11,363 bases of DNA from Brevundimonas sp. UBA7534 (GCF_002479325.1 NZ_DLMO01000089.1:1-11363), one strand, 5' to 3'; positions 1 to 6,230 are shown, numbered from the stretch's first letter. The notes: generated from the letters alone by a model not told the origin. A program made the numbers and translations.

Positions 1-900
1 GCCACCGCCGAGGTCGTGCCGTGGTTCGACGCCGAGCCGGTGTTCGTCGACGTGGACGAGAACACCTACAACATGGACCCCGCCGCGCTGGAGCGGGCCA
101 TCGCCGGGATCAAGGCCGAGGGGCGCCTGACCCCGCGCGTGGTCATCGCCGTGGACCTGTTCGGCCAGCCGGCCGACTATCCGGCCATCAAGGCCGTCTG
201 CGACGCGCATGGACTGAAGCTGATCTCGGATTCGGCCCAGGGCTTCGGCTGCACCGTCGGCGGCGATCATCCGCTGAAATGGGCCGACGTCACCACCACC
301 AGCTTCTTCCCGGCCAAGCCGTTGGGCTGCTACGGCGACGGCGGGGCGGTGCTGACCGACGACGACGAATTGGCGCAGCTGATGGATTCGGTGCGGGTGC
401 ACGGCAAGGCGGTCGCGGTGGACCTGAAGGACCGCACCTTCGACCACGACCCCAAATATCTGAACATGCGCATCGGCCTGAACAGCCGTCTGGACACCAT
501 CCAGGCTGCCGTCCTGATCGAGAAGCTGAAGGTCTTCGGTCAGGAGATCGAATGGCGCAACCGCATCGCCGCCCGCTACAACGACGGTCTGCGCACCCAC
601 GTCGCCAAGGTTCCGGACGTGCCGACCGGAAACATCTCCAACTGGGCTCAGTACACGGTCGAGCATCCCGACCGCGACGGCCTGGCCGCGCACCTGAAGG
701 CCGAGGGCGTGCCCACCGCCGTCTATTATCCGATCCCGCTGCACCTGCAGCCTGCCTATGACCATTTCCCGCGCGGGGAGGGCGGCCTGCCCGTCACCGA
801 ACGGCTGAAGGACGTGGTCGTCAGCCTGCCGATGCACGCCGATCTGGACGAGGCGACCCAGGACAAGGTCATCGCCGCCGTCGCCTCCTACAAGGGTTGA
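1..900 (+). CDS. DegT/DnrJ/EryC1/StrS-family PLP sugar aminotransferase, 5' partial (GnnB/WbpE-like)
   Basis: The frame is open from base 1 (ATAEVVPWFDAEPVF...), so the true start lies outside the window; the GTG at 16 is an internal Val codon. These enzymes transfer an amino group from glutamate to a keto-sugar nucleotide using PLP. Family marks seen are the FVDVDENTYNMD segment after the first conserved region, ISDSAQGFG (the Asp pairs with the PLP pyridine nitrogen), SFFPAKPLGCYGDGG with the PLP-binding Lys codon at 316-318, MRIGLNSRLDTIQAA, and the C-terminal AVYYPIPLHLQPAY. The Asp-Ser-Ala version of the usual Asp-Ala-Ala motif is within family variation. About 299 codons remain of a usual 360-390, so 60-80 residues are missing. 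A sugar dehydrogenase follows 4 nt downstream, indicating C3 oxidation/amination of UDP-GlcNAc (GnnB-like) or UDP-GlcNAc-uronate (WbpE-like). The family is certain; the substrate is inferred. Confidence 0.93.
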   Translation, partial: ATAEVVPWFDAEPVFVDVDENTYNMDPAALERAIAGIKAEGRLTPRVVIAVDLFGQPADYPAIKAVCDAHGLKLISDSAQGFGCTVGGDHPLKWADVTTTSFFPAKPLGCYGDGGAVLTDDDELAQLMDSVRVHGKAVAVDLKDRTFDHDPKYLNMRIGLNSRLDTIQAAVLIEKLKVFGQEIEWRNRIAARYNDGLRTHVAKVPDVPTGNISNWAQYTVEHPDRDGLAAHLKAEGVPTAVYYPIPLHLQPAYDHFPRGEGGLPVTERLKDVVVSLPMHADLDEATQDKVIAAVASYKG

Positions 901-904
901 TCCC

Positions 905-1852
905 ATGCCGAACACCCTCCCCTTGAAGACTGGCCCCCTCAAGCTCGGCGTGGCCGGCGTCGGCGTCATGGGCCGCAACCATGCCCGGGTCGCCGCCGAC
1001 ATGCGCGAGTTCGACCTGACGACCCTGTTCGATCCCGACGCCGTGACGGCCGAGGGCGTGGCCGCCGCCTACGGGGCCGCGCCGGTCACGACGGCAGAGG
1101 CCTTCATCGACGCCGGGCTGGACGCGGCCGTGGTCGCCACGCCCAACCGCTTCCACGCCGACGTCGGCGTCGCCTTGCTGGAAAAGGGCGTCCACGTCCT
1201 GGTCGAAAAGCCCATCGCCGCCACCGTGGCCGACGCCCAGCGCATGATCGACGCGGCCAAGGCCAACGGACGCGTCCTGATGGTCGGCCAGGTCGAACGC
1301 TTCAATCCGGCGGTCGAGACGGTCAAGCGCGCCGTCCAGGACGACGACATCATCTCCATCCAGATCACTCGCGTCGGCCCCTTCCCGCCGCGCATGGGCG
1401 AGGTCGGGGTGGTCATCGATCTGGCTGTGCATGACATCGACATCATCCGCCACCTGACGGCCTCCGAGATCGTGGAGGTCCAGCCCCAGCTGGCCCGCAC
1501 CCGCGCCGAGCGCGAGGACACGGCCCTGCTGCAGTTCCGTCTGGACAATGGGGTGATCGCCCACATCACCACCAACTGGGTCACGCCGTACAAGACCCGC
1601 ACGCTTCAGGTGGCGACCAAGACCAAGTTCGTGGTCGCGGACCTGATCACCCGCCAGGTGACGGAATATTTCGGCCAGCAGCCCGACGGCTCCTATTCCA
1701 CCCGGATGCTGAACAGCTGGCCGGCCGAGCCGCTGCGCAAGGAGCTGGAGGCCTTCGCCACCGCGATCAACACCGGAGAACCCCCGGCCGTCACCGGAGA
1801 AGACGGCCTGCGGAACCTGGAGGTCGCCCTGCGCTGCCTGGGCGAGGCCTGA
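905..1852 (+). CDS. Gfo/Idh/MocA-family NAD(P)-dependent sugar-nucleotide dehydrogenase (GnnA/WbpB-like)
   Basis: A 315-residue cytoplasmic dehydrogenase of usual family length. The N-terminal Rossmann fold has GVAGVGVMG at residues 15-23, VVATPNRFHAD near 76-85 and the EKP signature at 101-103, whose Lys is the usual catalytic and cofactor-positioning residue. The C-terminal alpha/beta domain carries IDLAVHDIDII (171-181), with His176 as the expected catalytic His. The ATG at 905 is 4 nt after the aminotransferase stop; a weak AGGG at 892-895 could serve as ribosome site. The pairing suggests the dehydrogenase makes a 3-keto UDP-sugar that the aminotransferase aminates. UDP-GlcNAc 3-dehydrogenase (GnnA type) fits the 2,3-diamino-2,3-dideoxyglucose lipid A known in Caulobacter and Brevundimonas. 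A WbpB/WlbA-like role on UDP-GlcNAc-uronate is the alternative. The family is sure, the substrate is not. Confidence 0.93.
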   Translation: MPNTLPLKTGPLKLGVAGVGVMGRNHARVAADMREFDLTTLFDPDAVTAEGVAAAYGAAPVTTAEAFIDAGLDAAVVATPNRFHADVGVALLEKGVHVLVEKPIAATVADAQRMIDAAKANGRVLMVGQVERFNPAVETVKRAVQDDDIISIQITRVGPFPPRMGEVGVVIDLAVHDIDIIRHLTASEIVEVQPQLARTRAEREDTALLQFRLDNGVIAHITTNWVTPYKTRTLQVATKTKFVVADLITRQVTEYFGQQPDGSYSTRMLNSWPAEPLRKELEAFATAINTGEPPAVTGEDGLRNLEVALRCLGEA

Positions 1853-1855
1853 CAT

Positions 1856-2239
1856 ATGGTTCGGGCGCCGGCGGGTTCATTCTGGACCGTGGTCGGGGTC
1901 TTCGTCCTGTTCGGGCCGCCGTTGGGCGGGCTGGCCATGATCGCTCGCGAGTGGGTGAGTGAAGGCGCCGTCGATCCTGGGCTCGCGGCGACGCTGGTGA
2001 TGGCCAGCCATATCGGGGGAACTCTTCCGGCTCTCGCGACGGGCTTGTCGGTCGCGGCGCTCTCCAGCCGCTTGGATTCTCGCATCCTGTGGCTGGGTTC
2101 AGCCGCACTTCTCGGCGCGGGCTATTCCGCACTGAATTCTTGGCCAGACGTCCTTCTTGCCTGTTGGCGGCTTTGCGGCTTTCGGCGCGGGATTCTTGTC
2201 GCTTCCCGTTCGCCCCCGCTGGCAATAGGCGCCGCATGA
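1856..2239 (+). CDS. Small hydrophobic membrane protein of unknown function, possibly 3' frameshifted
   Basis: A 127-residue polytopic membrane protein that I do not recognise. Hydrophobic stretches lie at about residues 9-30 (FWTVVGVFVLFGPPLGGLAM), 43-70 and 77-93. The ATG is 3 nt after the dehydrogenase stop, with GAGG at 1844-1847 as ribosome site, so it is probably cotranscribed. The last 30 or so residues (WPDVLLACWRLCGFRRG...) are Cys/Arg-rich and unlike the start. From 2136 the +1 frame instead reads a hydrophobic tail containing VGGFAAFGAGFLSLPV and ends at TAG 2226-2228. That would give a 123-residue protein with a fourth membrane segment. A one-base difference near 2135 would join the two, so the annotated end may be a mutation or sequencing artefact. 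The frame up to about 2134 is likely genuine. Confidence 0.7.
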   Translation: MVRAPAGSFWTVVGVFVLFGPPLGGLAMIAREWVSEGAVDPGLAATLVMASHIGGTLPALATGLSVAALSSRLDSRILWLGSAALLGAGYSALNSWPDVLLACWRLCGFRRGILVASRSPPLAIGAA

Positions 2240-2268
2240 CCGCCGCATTGAATGGACAGACAAGCGCC

Positions 2269-2769
2269 ATGCGCGTCCTCGCCCCTTTCTCCCTCATGGT
2301 CGCCCTGACGTCGCTGGCGGCAACGCCGACCCAAGCCGACGTGCGCTATCTGGCCTATGACGCCGCCGATCGGGTGACGCAGGCGATGACGCGCGGGTTG
2401 ACGCTGGAGGTCGAGCGCGGCCTGTTCGGGGCGGTGCGGCTGAACGGGCTCTATTCCACCACCAGCCGCGGTTCGGCCCGGCTGGAGCGCGGCGGCCCCG
2501 ACGGGGTGCGGCGCGCCCTGGCGCCGGGAACGGACGAAAGCGATGTCTATGCGATCTCCGAGGAAGGGGACGGGCGGGGTCTGTCGCGCGCCCTGTGCCC
2601 CGGCGCCGACGCAGCCTGGCTGGTGGCGGGACGGGTGCGGGCGCCGCGGCCGCTGACCATGCACGCCGTGGGCCGCTGGGCCGACGGGACGTTCCGCCCG
2701 TGCGTGACGCTGAGCTACACCTGGCGCGGCGAATGGGCCACGGCGCCGACCCCGTCGCCGGTCGAATAG
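2269..2769 (+). CDS. Secreted protein of unknown function (166 aa)
   Basis: Not a recognised family. From the ATG at 2269 the protein begins MRVLAPFSLMVALTSLAATP, a short signal peptide with likely cleavage after TQA (residue 23), so it should be periplasmic. The same frame has an ATG at 2236 overlapping the previous stop (ATGA). That start would add 11 residues ahead of the signal sequence, so 2269 is preferred, though neither has a strong ribosome site. The mature part has Cys110 and Cys145, a plausible disulphide, in the pattern LCPGADAAWL...VRA...M...C. A similarly spaced pattern occurs in the next gene, suggesting distant common ancestry. The C-terminus is short and Pro-rich (ATAPTPSPVE). 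Base composition matches the neighbours. The reading frame is well supported; the function is unknown. Confidence 0.75.
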   Translation: MRVLAPFSLMVALTSLAATPTQADVRYLAYDAADRVTQAMTRGLTLEVERGLFGAVRLNGLYSTTSRGSARLERGGPDGVRRALAPGTDESDVYAISEEGDGRGLSRALCPGADAAWLVAGRVRAPRPLTMHAVGRWADGTFRPCVTLSYTWRGEWATAPTPSPVE

Positions 2770-2811
2770 AGTCTCTCGCCTCGCTCGCCGCCGCCGCGTT
2801 ATGATGGGGCG

Positions 2812-3375
2812 ATGAGCACGGCCGTCCTGTCATCCCGCACGGCCCGACCCGGCCCGACCGCCCTGGCGGCGGCGGTCGTCTGCGCCCTGTTGTTCGCGGC
2901 CCTGGGCGCCCTGGTGGTGGAGCCGGCGCTGCATCGCCTGATGACCCCGACAGTCGCGCCGCGCGCGGACCTTGCTTCGCCTCGGCGAGCCGCCACGCCG
3001 CCCGTGAATGACCTGATCCTGTCCGGCGACTATGCGGGCGCGGACGGGTCCACGCTCCGTGTCGAGGGCGCGGCCCTGACGTTCGGCGAAGCGCGGATCG
3101 TCACCGCGCCGCACCAGTTGGCGACCGCCTCCGACCCGGCCGCCCAGGGCGTGACCTACGCCACGGCCCTGAATACGCCGGCGAACGTCCAGATCGAGGT
3201 GCGGCGGGTGACGTCGGGCACGGCGCCCCTATGCGCCGGGAGCGAGGCCGGGTGGCTGGCCCTGGCGGTGCGCGCCGACGGCGTCGATGTCCTCCCGATG
3301 CGTGCGGGCGACCCGCCGGGCGCGAGCCGCTCGCCGACCGCGCTCTGCCCCGTCCGCGTGCTGGGCCGTCGCTGA
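2812..3375 (+). CDS. Single-pass membrane-anchored protein of unknown function (187 aa)
   Basis: Not a recognised family. A short basic N-terminus (MSTAVLSSRTARPGP) is followed by one membrane segment at about residues 17-37. That predicts an N-in, C-out protein with its main domain (about 65-187) in the periplasm. The domain reads as a beta-rich fold: ILSGDYAGADGSTLRVEG, LTFGEARIV, and a C-terminal LCAGSEAGWLALAVRADG...M...LCPVRVL with Cys141 and Cys179. The Cys-to-Trp spacing (7) and the Cys-to-Cys spacing (38 against 35) resemble those in the upstream secreted protein. The ATG at 2812 is 42 nt after the upstream stop, and the next gene starts 2 nt after this stop, so all are probably one transcript. 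The ribosome site is weak (GGGG near 2806-2809). Confidence 0.75.
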   Translation: MSTAVLSSRTARPGPTALAAAVVCALLFAALGALVVEPALHRLMTPTVAPRADLASPRRAATPPVNDLILSGDYAGADGSTLRVEGAALTFGEARIVTAPHQLATASDPAAQGVTYATALNTPANVQIEVRRVTSGTAPLCAGSEAGWLALAVRADGVDVLPMRAGDPPGASRSPTALCPVRVLGRR

Positions 3376-3377
3376 CG

Positions 3378-4064
3378 ATGGCGGTCAAGGCCGGCGCGTT
3401 CGGCGCGCTTGTGGGCGCGGCGGCGGCCCTGATGACCTGGCGCACGCCTGCGGCGCCCGACCTCGCGCCGCGCGGTTCTGAAGCCGGGATCGCGGTCCGC
3501 CTTCTGGACAACGGCTTTCACACCGACCTGGCGCTTCCACGCCGGGCGTTGGAGGGGCGGGGCGGGCCGCTGGCGCAGGCCGTGCGGTCCCTGGGACCGG
3601 GCGACTGGGTCCGCGTGGGCTGGGGCGACGCGAAATTCTATGTCGACCAGAGCCCGATCTCGGATCGGCTGCCGGATGGCGCGCGCGCCTTCTTCCGGCC
3701 GGGCAATCGCTCGGTGGTCATGATGGACCCGGAGGCGGTCGATCCGGGACGCGGGATGGACCCGGCGCAGGTCGTCGCCCTGACGGTCTCCCCGGCCGCC
3801 TTCTCGCGCATGGCCGGGCGGATCGAGGCGTCGCTGGCGCTGTCGGATGGGGCGCCGCGCGTCGCGGCGGCGCGGCCGGGCGACGATGCCCGCTTCTTCG
3901 CCAGCCGCGAGACCTTCTCCCTGGTTCATCTGTGCAACCATTGGACGGCCCAGGTGCTGGCCGCCGGGGGCGTCGGCGTTCGGCCCGTGCGGTCCGTGCT
4001 GTCGGGCGAAGTGGTGGACGCCGCGCGTGCGGCCGCGCTGGACACGGCCGGGCGCGGGGACTAG
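3378..4064 (+). CDS. DUF2459 / TIGR02117-type conserved protein of unknown function
   Basis: A 228-residue protein with an Ala-rich hydrophobic N-terminus (AGAFGALVGAAAALMTW), a likely signal peptide or anchor. Family marks, recognised from memory, are LLDNGFHTDLALP (residues 42-54), RVGWGDAKFYVD (79-90) and VHLCNHWTAQVLAAGG (183-198). The family has no firmly known function that I can name. The conserved His48 lies before the conserved Cys186-Asn-His-Trp-Thr. That His-then-Cys order is also found in circularly permuted NlpC/P60-like (papain-fold) hydrolases, so a thiol hydrolase role is a speculative possibility. The frame is open upstream to about 3231, but the ATG at 3378 is chosen because it is 2 nt after the previous stop and starts the hydrophobic segment. 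The stop is TAG at 4062-4064. Confidence 0.8.
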   Translation: MAVKAGAFGALVGAAAALMTWRTPAAPDLAPRGSEAGIAVRLLDNGFHTDLALPRRALEGRGGPLAQAVRSLGPGDWVRVGWGDAKFYVDQSPISDRLPDGARAFFRPGNRSVVMMDPEAVDPGRGMDPAQVVALTVSPAAFSRMAGRIEASLALSDGAPRVAAARPGDDARFFASRETFSLVHLCNHWTAQVLAAGGVGVRPVRSVLSGEVVDAARAAALDTAGRGD

Positions 4065-4115
4065 ACCGCCCGCCTTTCGCTTTTCCCGCCAGGTCCGATC
4101 CCCGGCAAGCGATGC

Positions 4116-4122
4116 AGAGGAG
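4116..4122 (+). promoter_or_regulatory. Ribosome-binding site of rbfA
   Basis: AGAGGAG lies 8 nt before the ATG at 4131. It decides the start: an in-frame GTG at 4122 overlaps this site and has no comparable ribosome site of its own. Confidence 0.75.
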
Positions 4123-4130
4123 TGAGGCCG

Positions 4131-4583
4131 ATGGCCCGCAAGCAGCATACCCGCAACGCCTCGGGCCCGATGGGGCCCAGCCAGCGCCAGCTTCGCGCCG
4201 GCGAACTGACCCGCCACGCCCTGGTGGACATCCTGCGCGAGGAGGAAATCCACGACGAGGCGCTCGCCGGCGTCTCGATCACCGTCACCGAGGTGCGGAT
4301 GAGCCCCGACCTGCGTCACGCCACCTGTTTCGTCGAGCCCCTGGGCGCTGGCGTGGACGCGGCCGAGACGACCGGCCATGAGAGCGAGATCATCAAGGCG
4401 CTGAACGCCCACGCCAAATTCCTGCGCGGCCGCCTGGGACCCAAGCTGGACATGAAGTTCACGCCGGACCTGAAGTTCCGCCACGACGAGAGCTTCGATA
4501 CGGCCAGCCACATCGACCGGCTGTTCGCCGACCCGCGCGTCCGCGCCGACCTGGAGCGCGGTGGGGACGAGGACGGCGAGTGA
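4131..4583 (+). CDS. rbfA: Ribosome-binding factor A
   Basis: RbfA binds the immature 30S subunit and assists late 16S rRNA 5'-end maturation. The 150-residue protein has the single KH-like domain: RQLRAGELTRHALVDILREE (about residues 21-40), the strand ITVTEVRMSPDLRHATCFV, and NAHAKFLRGRLGPKLDMKFTPDLKFRHDESF, followed by HIDRLFADP. It has a longer basic N-terminus and an acidic C-terminal tail (ERGGDEDGE), both common in alphaproteobacterial RbfA. The ATG at 4131 is preceded by a good AGAGGAG. It heads the rbfA-truB-rpsO-pnp block. infB, often immediately upstream in other proteobacteria, is absent; a DUF2459 gene ends 66 nt upstream. A repeat element separates it from truB. Confidence 0.96.
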   Translation: MARKQHTRNASGPMGPSQRQLRAGELTRHALVDILREEEIHDEALAGVSITVTEVRMSPDLRHATCFVEPLGAGVDAAETTGHESEIIKALNAHAKFLRGRLGPKLDMKFTPDLKFRHDESFDTASHIDRLFADPRVRADLERGGDEDGE

Positions 4584-4598
4584 GCGAGACATCCTTCT

Positions 4599-4746
4599 CC
4601 CTCCCCGTTCCGGGGAGGGTGGCCGAGCGCAGCGAGGTCGGGTGGGGGCGGCCCAGCGATCCATCGAGAACGAACTTCTGGCGATCGTCCTGCCCGGCCG
4701 CCCCCACCCCGCTGCTTCGCAACGACCCTCCCCCGCAGGGGGAGGG
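4599..4746 (+). repeat. Inverted pair of REP-like hairpin units between rbfA and truB
   Basis: The 191-nt spacer is almost filled by two related units in opposite orientation. The left unit opens with a perfect 9-bp hairpin (4599-4607 with 4611-4619, loop TTC) and ends with a G-rich arm at 4640-4653. The right unit begins with the exact complement of that arm (4696-4709, 14 of 14 bases) and ends with another perfect 9-bp hairpin (4726-4734 with 4738-4746, loop GCA). Reverse-complementing the right unit gives the same order: CCCTCCCC hairpin, GCG-AGC-rich middle, then GGGTGGGGGCGGCC. The whole could fold into one cruciform with two side hairpins, like a BIME/REP doublet. No coding frame here is credible. 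Effects on the rbfA-truB transcript (stability, partial termination) are inferred. Confidence 0.85.
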
Positions 4747-4774
4747 AGAGACGCACCGCTGGGGGAGGATCTAG

Positions 4775-5707
4775 ATGGCGCGCAAGAAGAAGGGCGACGT
4801 GGTCGATGGCTGGGTCTGCCTGGACAAGCCGTTCGAGATGGGATCGACCGAGGCGGTCAGCCGCATCCGTCGCCTGTTCAACGCACAGAAGGCCGGCCAC
4901 GCGGGCACGCTCGACCCCCTGGCCAGCGGCATTCTGCCCATCGCGCTCGGCGAGGCGACCAAGACCGTTCCCTTCATGATGGAGGCGCGCAAGGTCTATC
5001 GCTTCACCCTCAACTGGGGCGTCTCGACCGACAGCGTGGATCGTGAGGGCGAAATCGTCGCCCGCTCCAACGTGCGCCCGACGCCGGAGCAGGTGAGGGC
5101 GGCGCTGCCCGCCTTCGTCGGCGAGATCGACCAGGTTCCGCCGCGCTTCTCGGCCATCAAGGTGGACGGCCAGCGGGCCTATGACCTGGCTCGCGACGGG
5201 GAAAGCTTCGAGCTCGCGGCCCGCCGCGTGACCATCCATTCGGCCGAGATCAGCGCCGCGCCCGACGCCGACCATGTCGAACTGACCATCCTGACCGGCA
5301 AGGGCGTCTATGTGCGTTCGCTGGCGCGCGACCTGGCCCAGGCCCTGGGCGCCGAGGGCCATGTGTCGGAACTTCGCCGCGAGCGCGTGGGGCCTTTCAG
5401 CACGGAAAATGCGGTCACTCTGGATTCTCTGGAGGAAATGGTGCATAGGGGCGCCGCCTCGGAAGGCTTGCTTCCCGTCGCGACCGCCCTGGACGACATC
5501 CCGGAGCAGGCCGTGACGCCAGAAGACGCCTTCTCGCTTCGGCAGGGACGGCCGATCGTTCTGCTCCCCCGTCAGGTCGAGATCCTCAAGAGCCGCCTTT
5601 CGGGCGGGTCGCGAACGGTTTCCGCCTTTCAGGGCCAGACGCTGGTCGCCCTCTGTCAGTTGCGGGCCGGTCGCCTAGAACCCGACCGCGTTTTCAACCT
5701 CCAATGA
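4775..5707 (+). CDS. truB: tRNA pseudouridine(55) synthase TruB
   Basis: It converts uridine 55 in the T-loop of tRNAs to pseudouridine and acts in the cytoplasm. The 310-residue protein has GHAGTLDPLASGILPIALGEATK with catalytic Asp47 in the GTLDP motif, then KVYRFTLNWGVSTDSVD, PPRFSAIKVDGQRAYDLARDGE and GVYVRSLARDLAQALG (about 176-191), all standard TruB motifs. The C-terminal part (about 195-310) is a TruB_C/PUA-like extension ending RAGRLEPDRVFNLQ. The length is typical. The ATG at 4775 follows GGAGGA (4764-4769) with 5 nt spacing. That site lies just beyond the repeat element. rpsO starts 12 nt after the stop, so truB, rpsO and probably pnp can be cotranscribed. Confidence 0.97.
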   Translation: MARKKKGDVVDGWVCLDKPFEMGSTEAVSRIRRLFNAQKAGHAGTLDPLASGILPIALGEATKTVPFMMEARKVYRFTLNWGVSTDSVDREGEIVARSNVRPTPEQVRAALPAFVGEIDQVPPRFSAIKVDGQRAYDLARDGESFELAARRVTIHSAEISAAPDADHVELTILTGKGVYVRSLARDLAQALGAEGHVSELRRERVGPFSTENAVTLDSLEEMVHRGAASEGLLPVATALDDIPEQAVTPEDAFSLRQGRPIVLLPRQVEILKSRLSGGSRTVSAFQGQTLVALCQLRAGRLEPDRVFNLQ

Positions 5708-5719
5708 TGGAGACTTACG

Positions 5720-5989
5720 ATGTCGATTACTGCTGAACGCAAGCAGGAACTGATCGCCGACAACGCCCGCGGCACGGGCGACACCGGTTCGGCCGAAGTG
5801 CAGGTTGCGATCCTGTCGGAACGCATCGCCAACCTGACCGAGCACTTCAAGACCCACAAGAAGGACAACCACTCGCGTCGCGGCCTGCTCAAGATGGTCT
5901 CGCAGCGTCGTCGCCTTCTGGATCACCTGAACAAGGTCGACTCGGCCCGTTACCAGGCGATCATCGCCAAGCTGGGCCTGCGCCGCTAA
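5720..5989 (+). CDS. rpsO: 30S ribosomal protein S15
   Basis: S15 is a primary 16S rRNA-binding protein of the 30S platform. Its 89 residues are exactly the usual length. It starts MSITAERKQELIADNARG, contains GDTGSAEVQVAILSERI and THKKDNHSRRGLLKMVSQRRRLL, and ends AIIAKLGLRR. His42, Asp49 and Ser52 match the rRNA-contacting residues of E. coli S15 when the initiator Met is counted. The ribosome site is GGAG at 5709-5712, 12 nt after the truB stop. pnp follows after a 241-nt structured spacer, the arrangement in which S15 and PNPase are coupled in many proteobacteria. Whether S15 autoregulates here by binding its own leader cannot be judged from the 12-nt gap alone. Confidence 0.99.
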   Translation: MSITAERKQELIADNARGTGDTGSAEVQVAILSERIANLTEHFKTHKKDNHSRRGLLKMVSQRRRLLDHLNKVDSARYQAIIAKLGLRR

Positions 5990-6005
5990 GACGGGGCGGG
6001 ACGAG

Positions 6006-6049
6006 CGAAAGAACGCTTTCGAGGCGCGGGCGGTCACGTCCGCGCCTCG
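6006..6049 (+). promoter_or_regulatory. Tandem hairpins in the rpsO-pnp spacer
   Basis: Two stems lie just after rpsO. The first is CGAAAG (6006-6011) with CTTTCG (6016-6021), loop AACG. The second is CGAGGCGCGG (6020-6029) with CCGCGCCTCG (6040-6049), a perfect 10-bp stem extendable to 13 through one G-U pair with loop GTCA. They share two bases, so full pairing of both is exclusive at the junction. What follows is GTTCCGTAAC, not a run of T, so this is a poor intrinsic terminator. A 3'-end-protecting or nuclease-processing structure for rpsO mRNA is more likely. The comparison is with the rpsO-pnp spacer of E. coli, which has a terminator and RNase III processing sites. Confidence 0.6.
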
Positions 6050-6133
6050 TTCCGTAACTAAGCGCTTCAACGACCCGCGCGCCGCGGGACTGACACGGCG
6101 CAGACGCGAGGGCTGAAACGGTCCTCATCACCC

Positions 6134-6153
6134 CGCCCGGCGACCGCCGGGCG
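6134..6153 (+). promoter_or_regulatory. Hairpin in the pnp leader
   Basis: CGCCCGGC pairs perfectly with GCCGGGCG around a GACC tetraloop, 77 nt before the pnp start. It is not followed by T residues, so it is not a terminator. It is a candidate element of a structured pnp leader; in E. coli the pnp leader is cut by RNase III and PNPase then represses its own mRNA. I saw no convincing promoter in the rest of the 5990-6230 spacer. Confidence 0.45.
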
Positions 6154-6230
6154 CAACGGGATCCGAAGGACTGAACGCCTGACGCTCCGCCCCCGACCGG
6201 AATACGCCGGCGGGATACGAAAGAAGAGAA

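Noticed and set aside
869..1855. Minus-strand frame opposite the Gfo/Idh/MocA gene
   Set aside because: It mirrors the plus-strand gene almost end to end and has no motif.
4049..4082. Possible terminator at the end of the DUF2459 gene (CGGGCG/CGCCCG then CTTTCGCTTTT)
   Set aside because: The stem is only 6 bp with a 12-nt loop and straddles the stop codon; too weak to call in this GC-rich background.
4561..5046. Plus-strand frames reading through the rbfA-truB repeat
   Set aside because: They are Arg/Pro/Gly-rich reads of a repetitive element in the wrong frame for truB.
3156..5446. Overlapping minus-strand frames running through the DUF2459 gene, rbfA, the repeat and truB
   Set aside because: They run through the inverted repeat and conserved plus-strand genes and have shadow-like composition.
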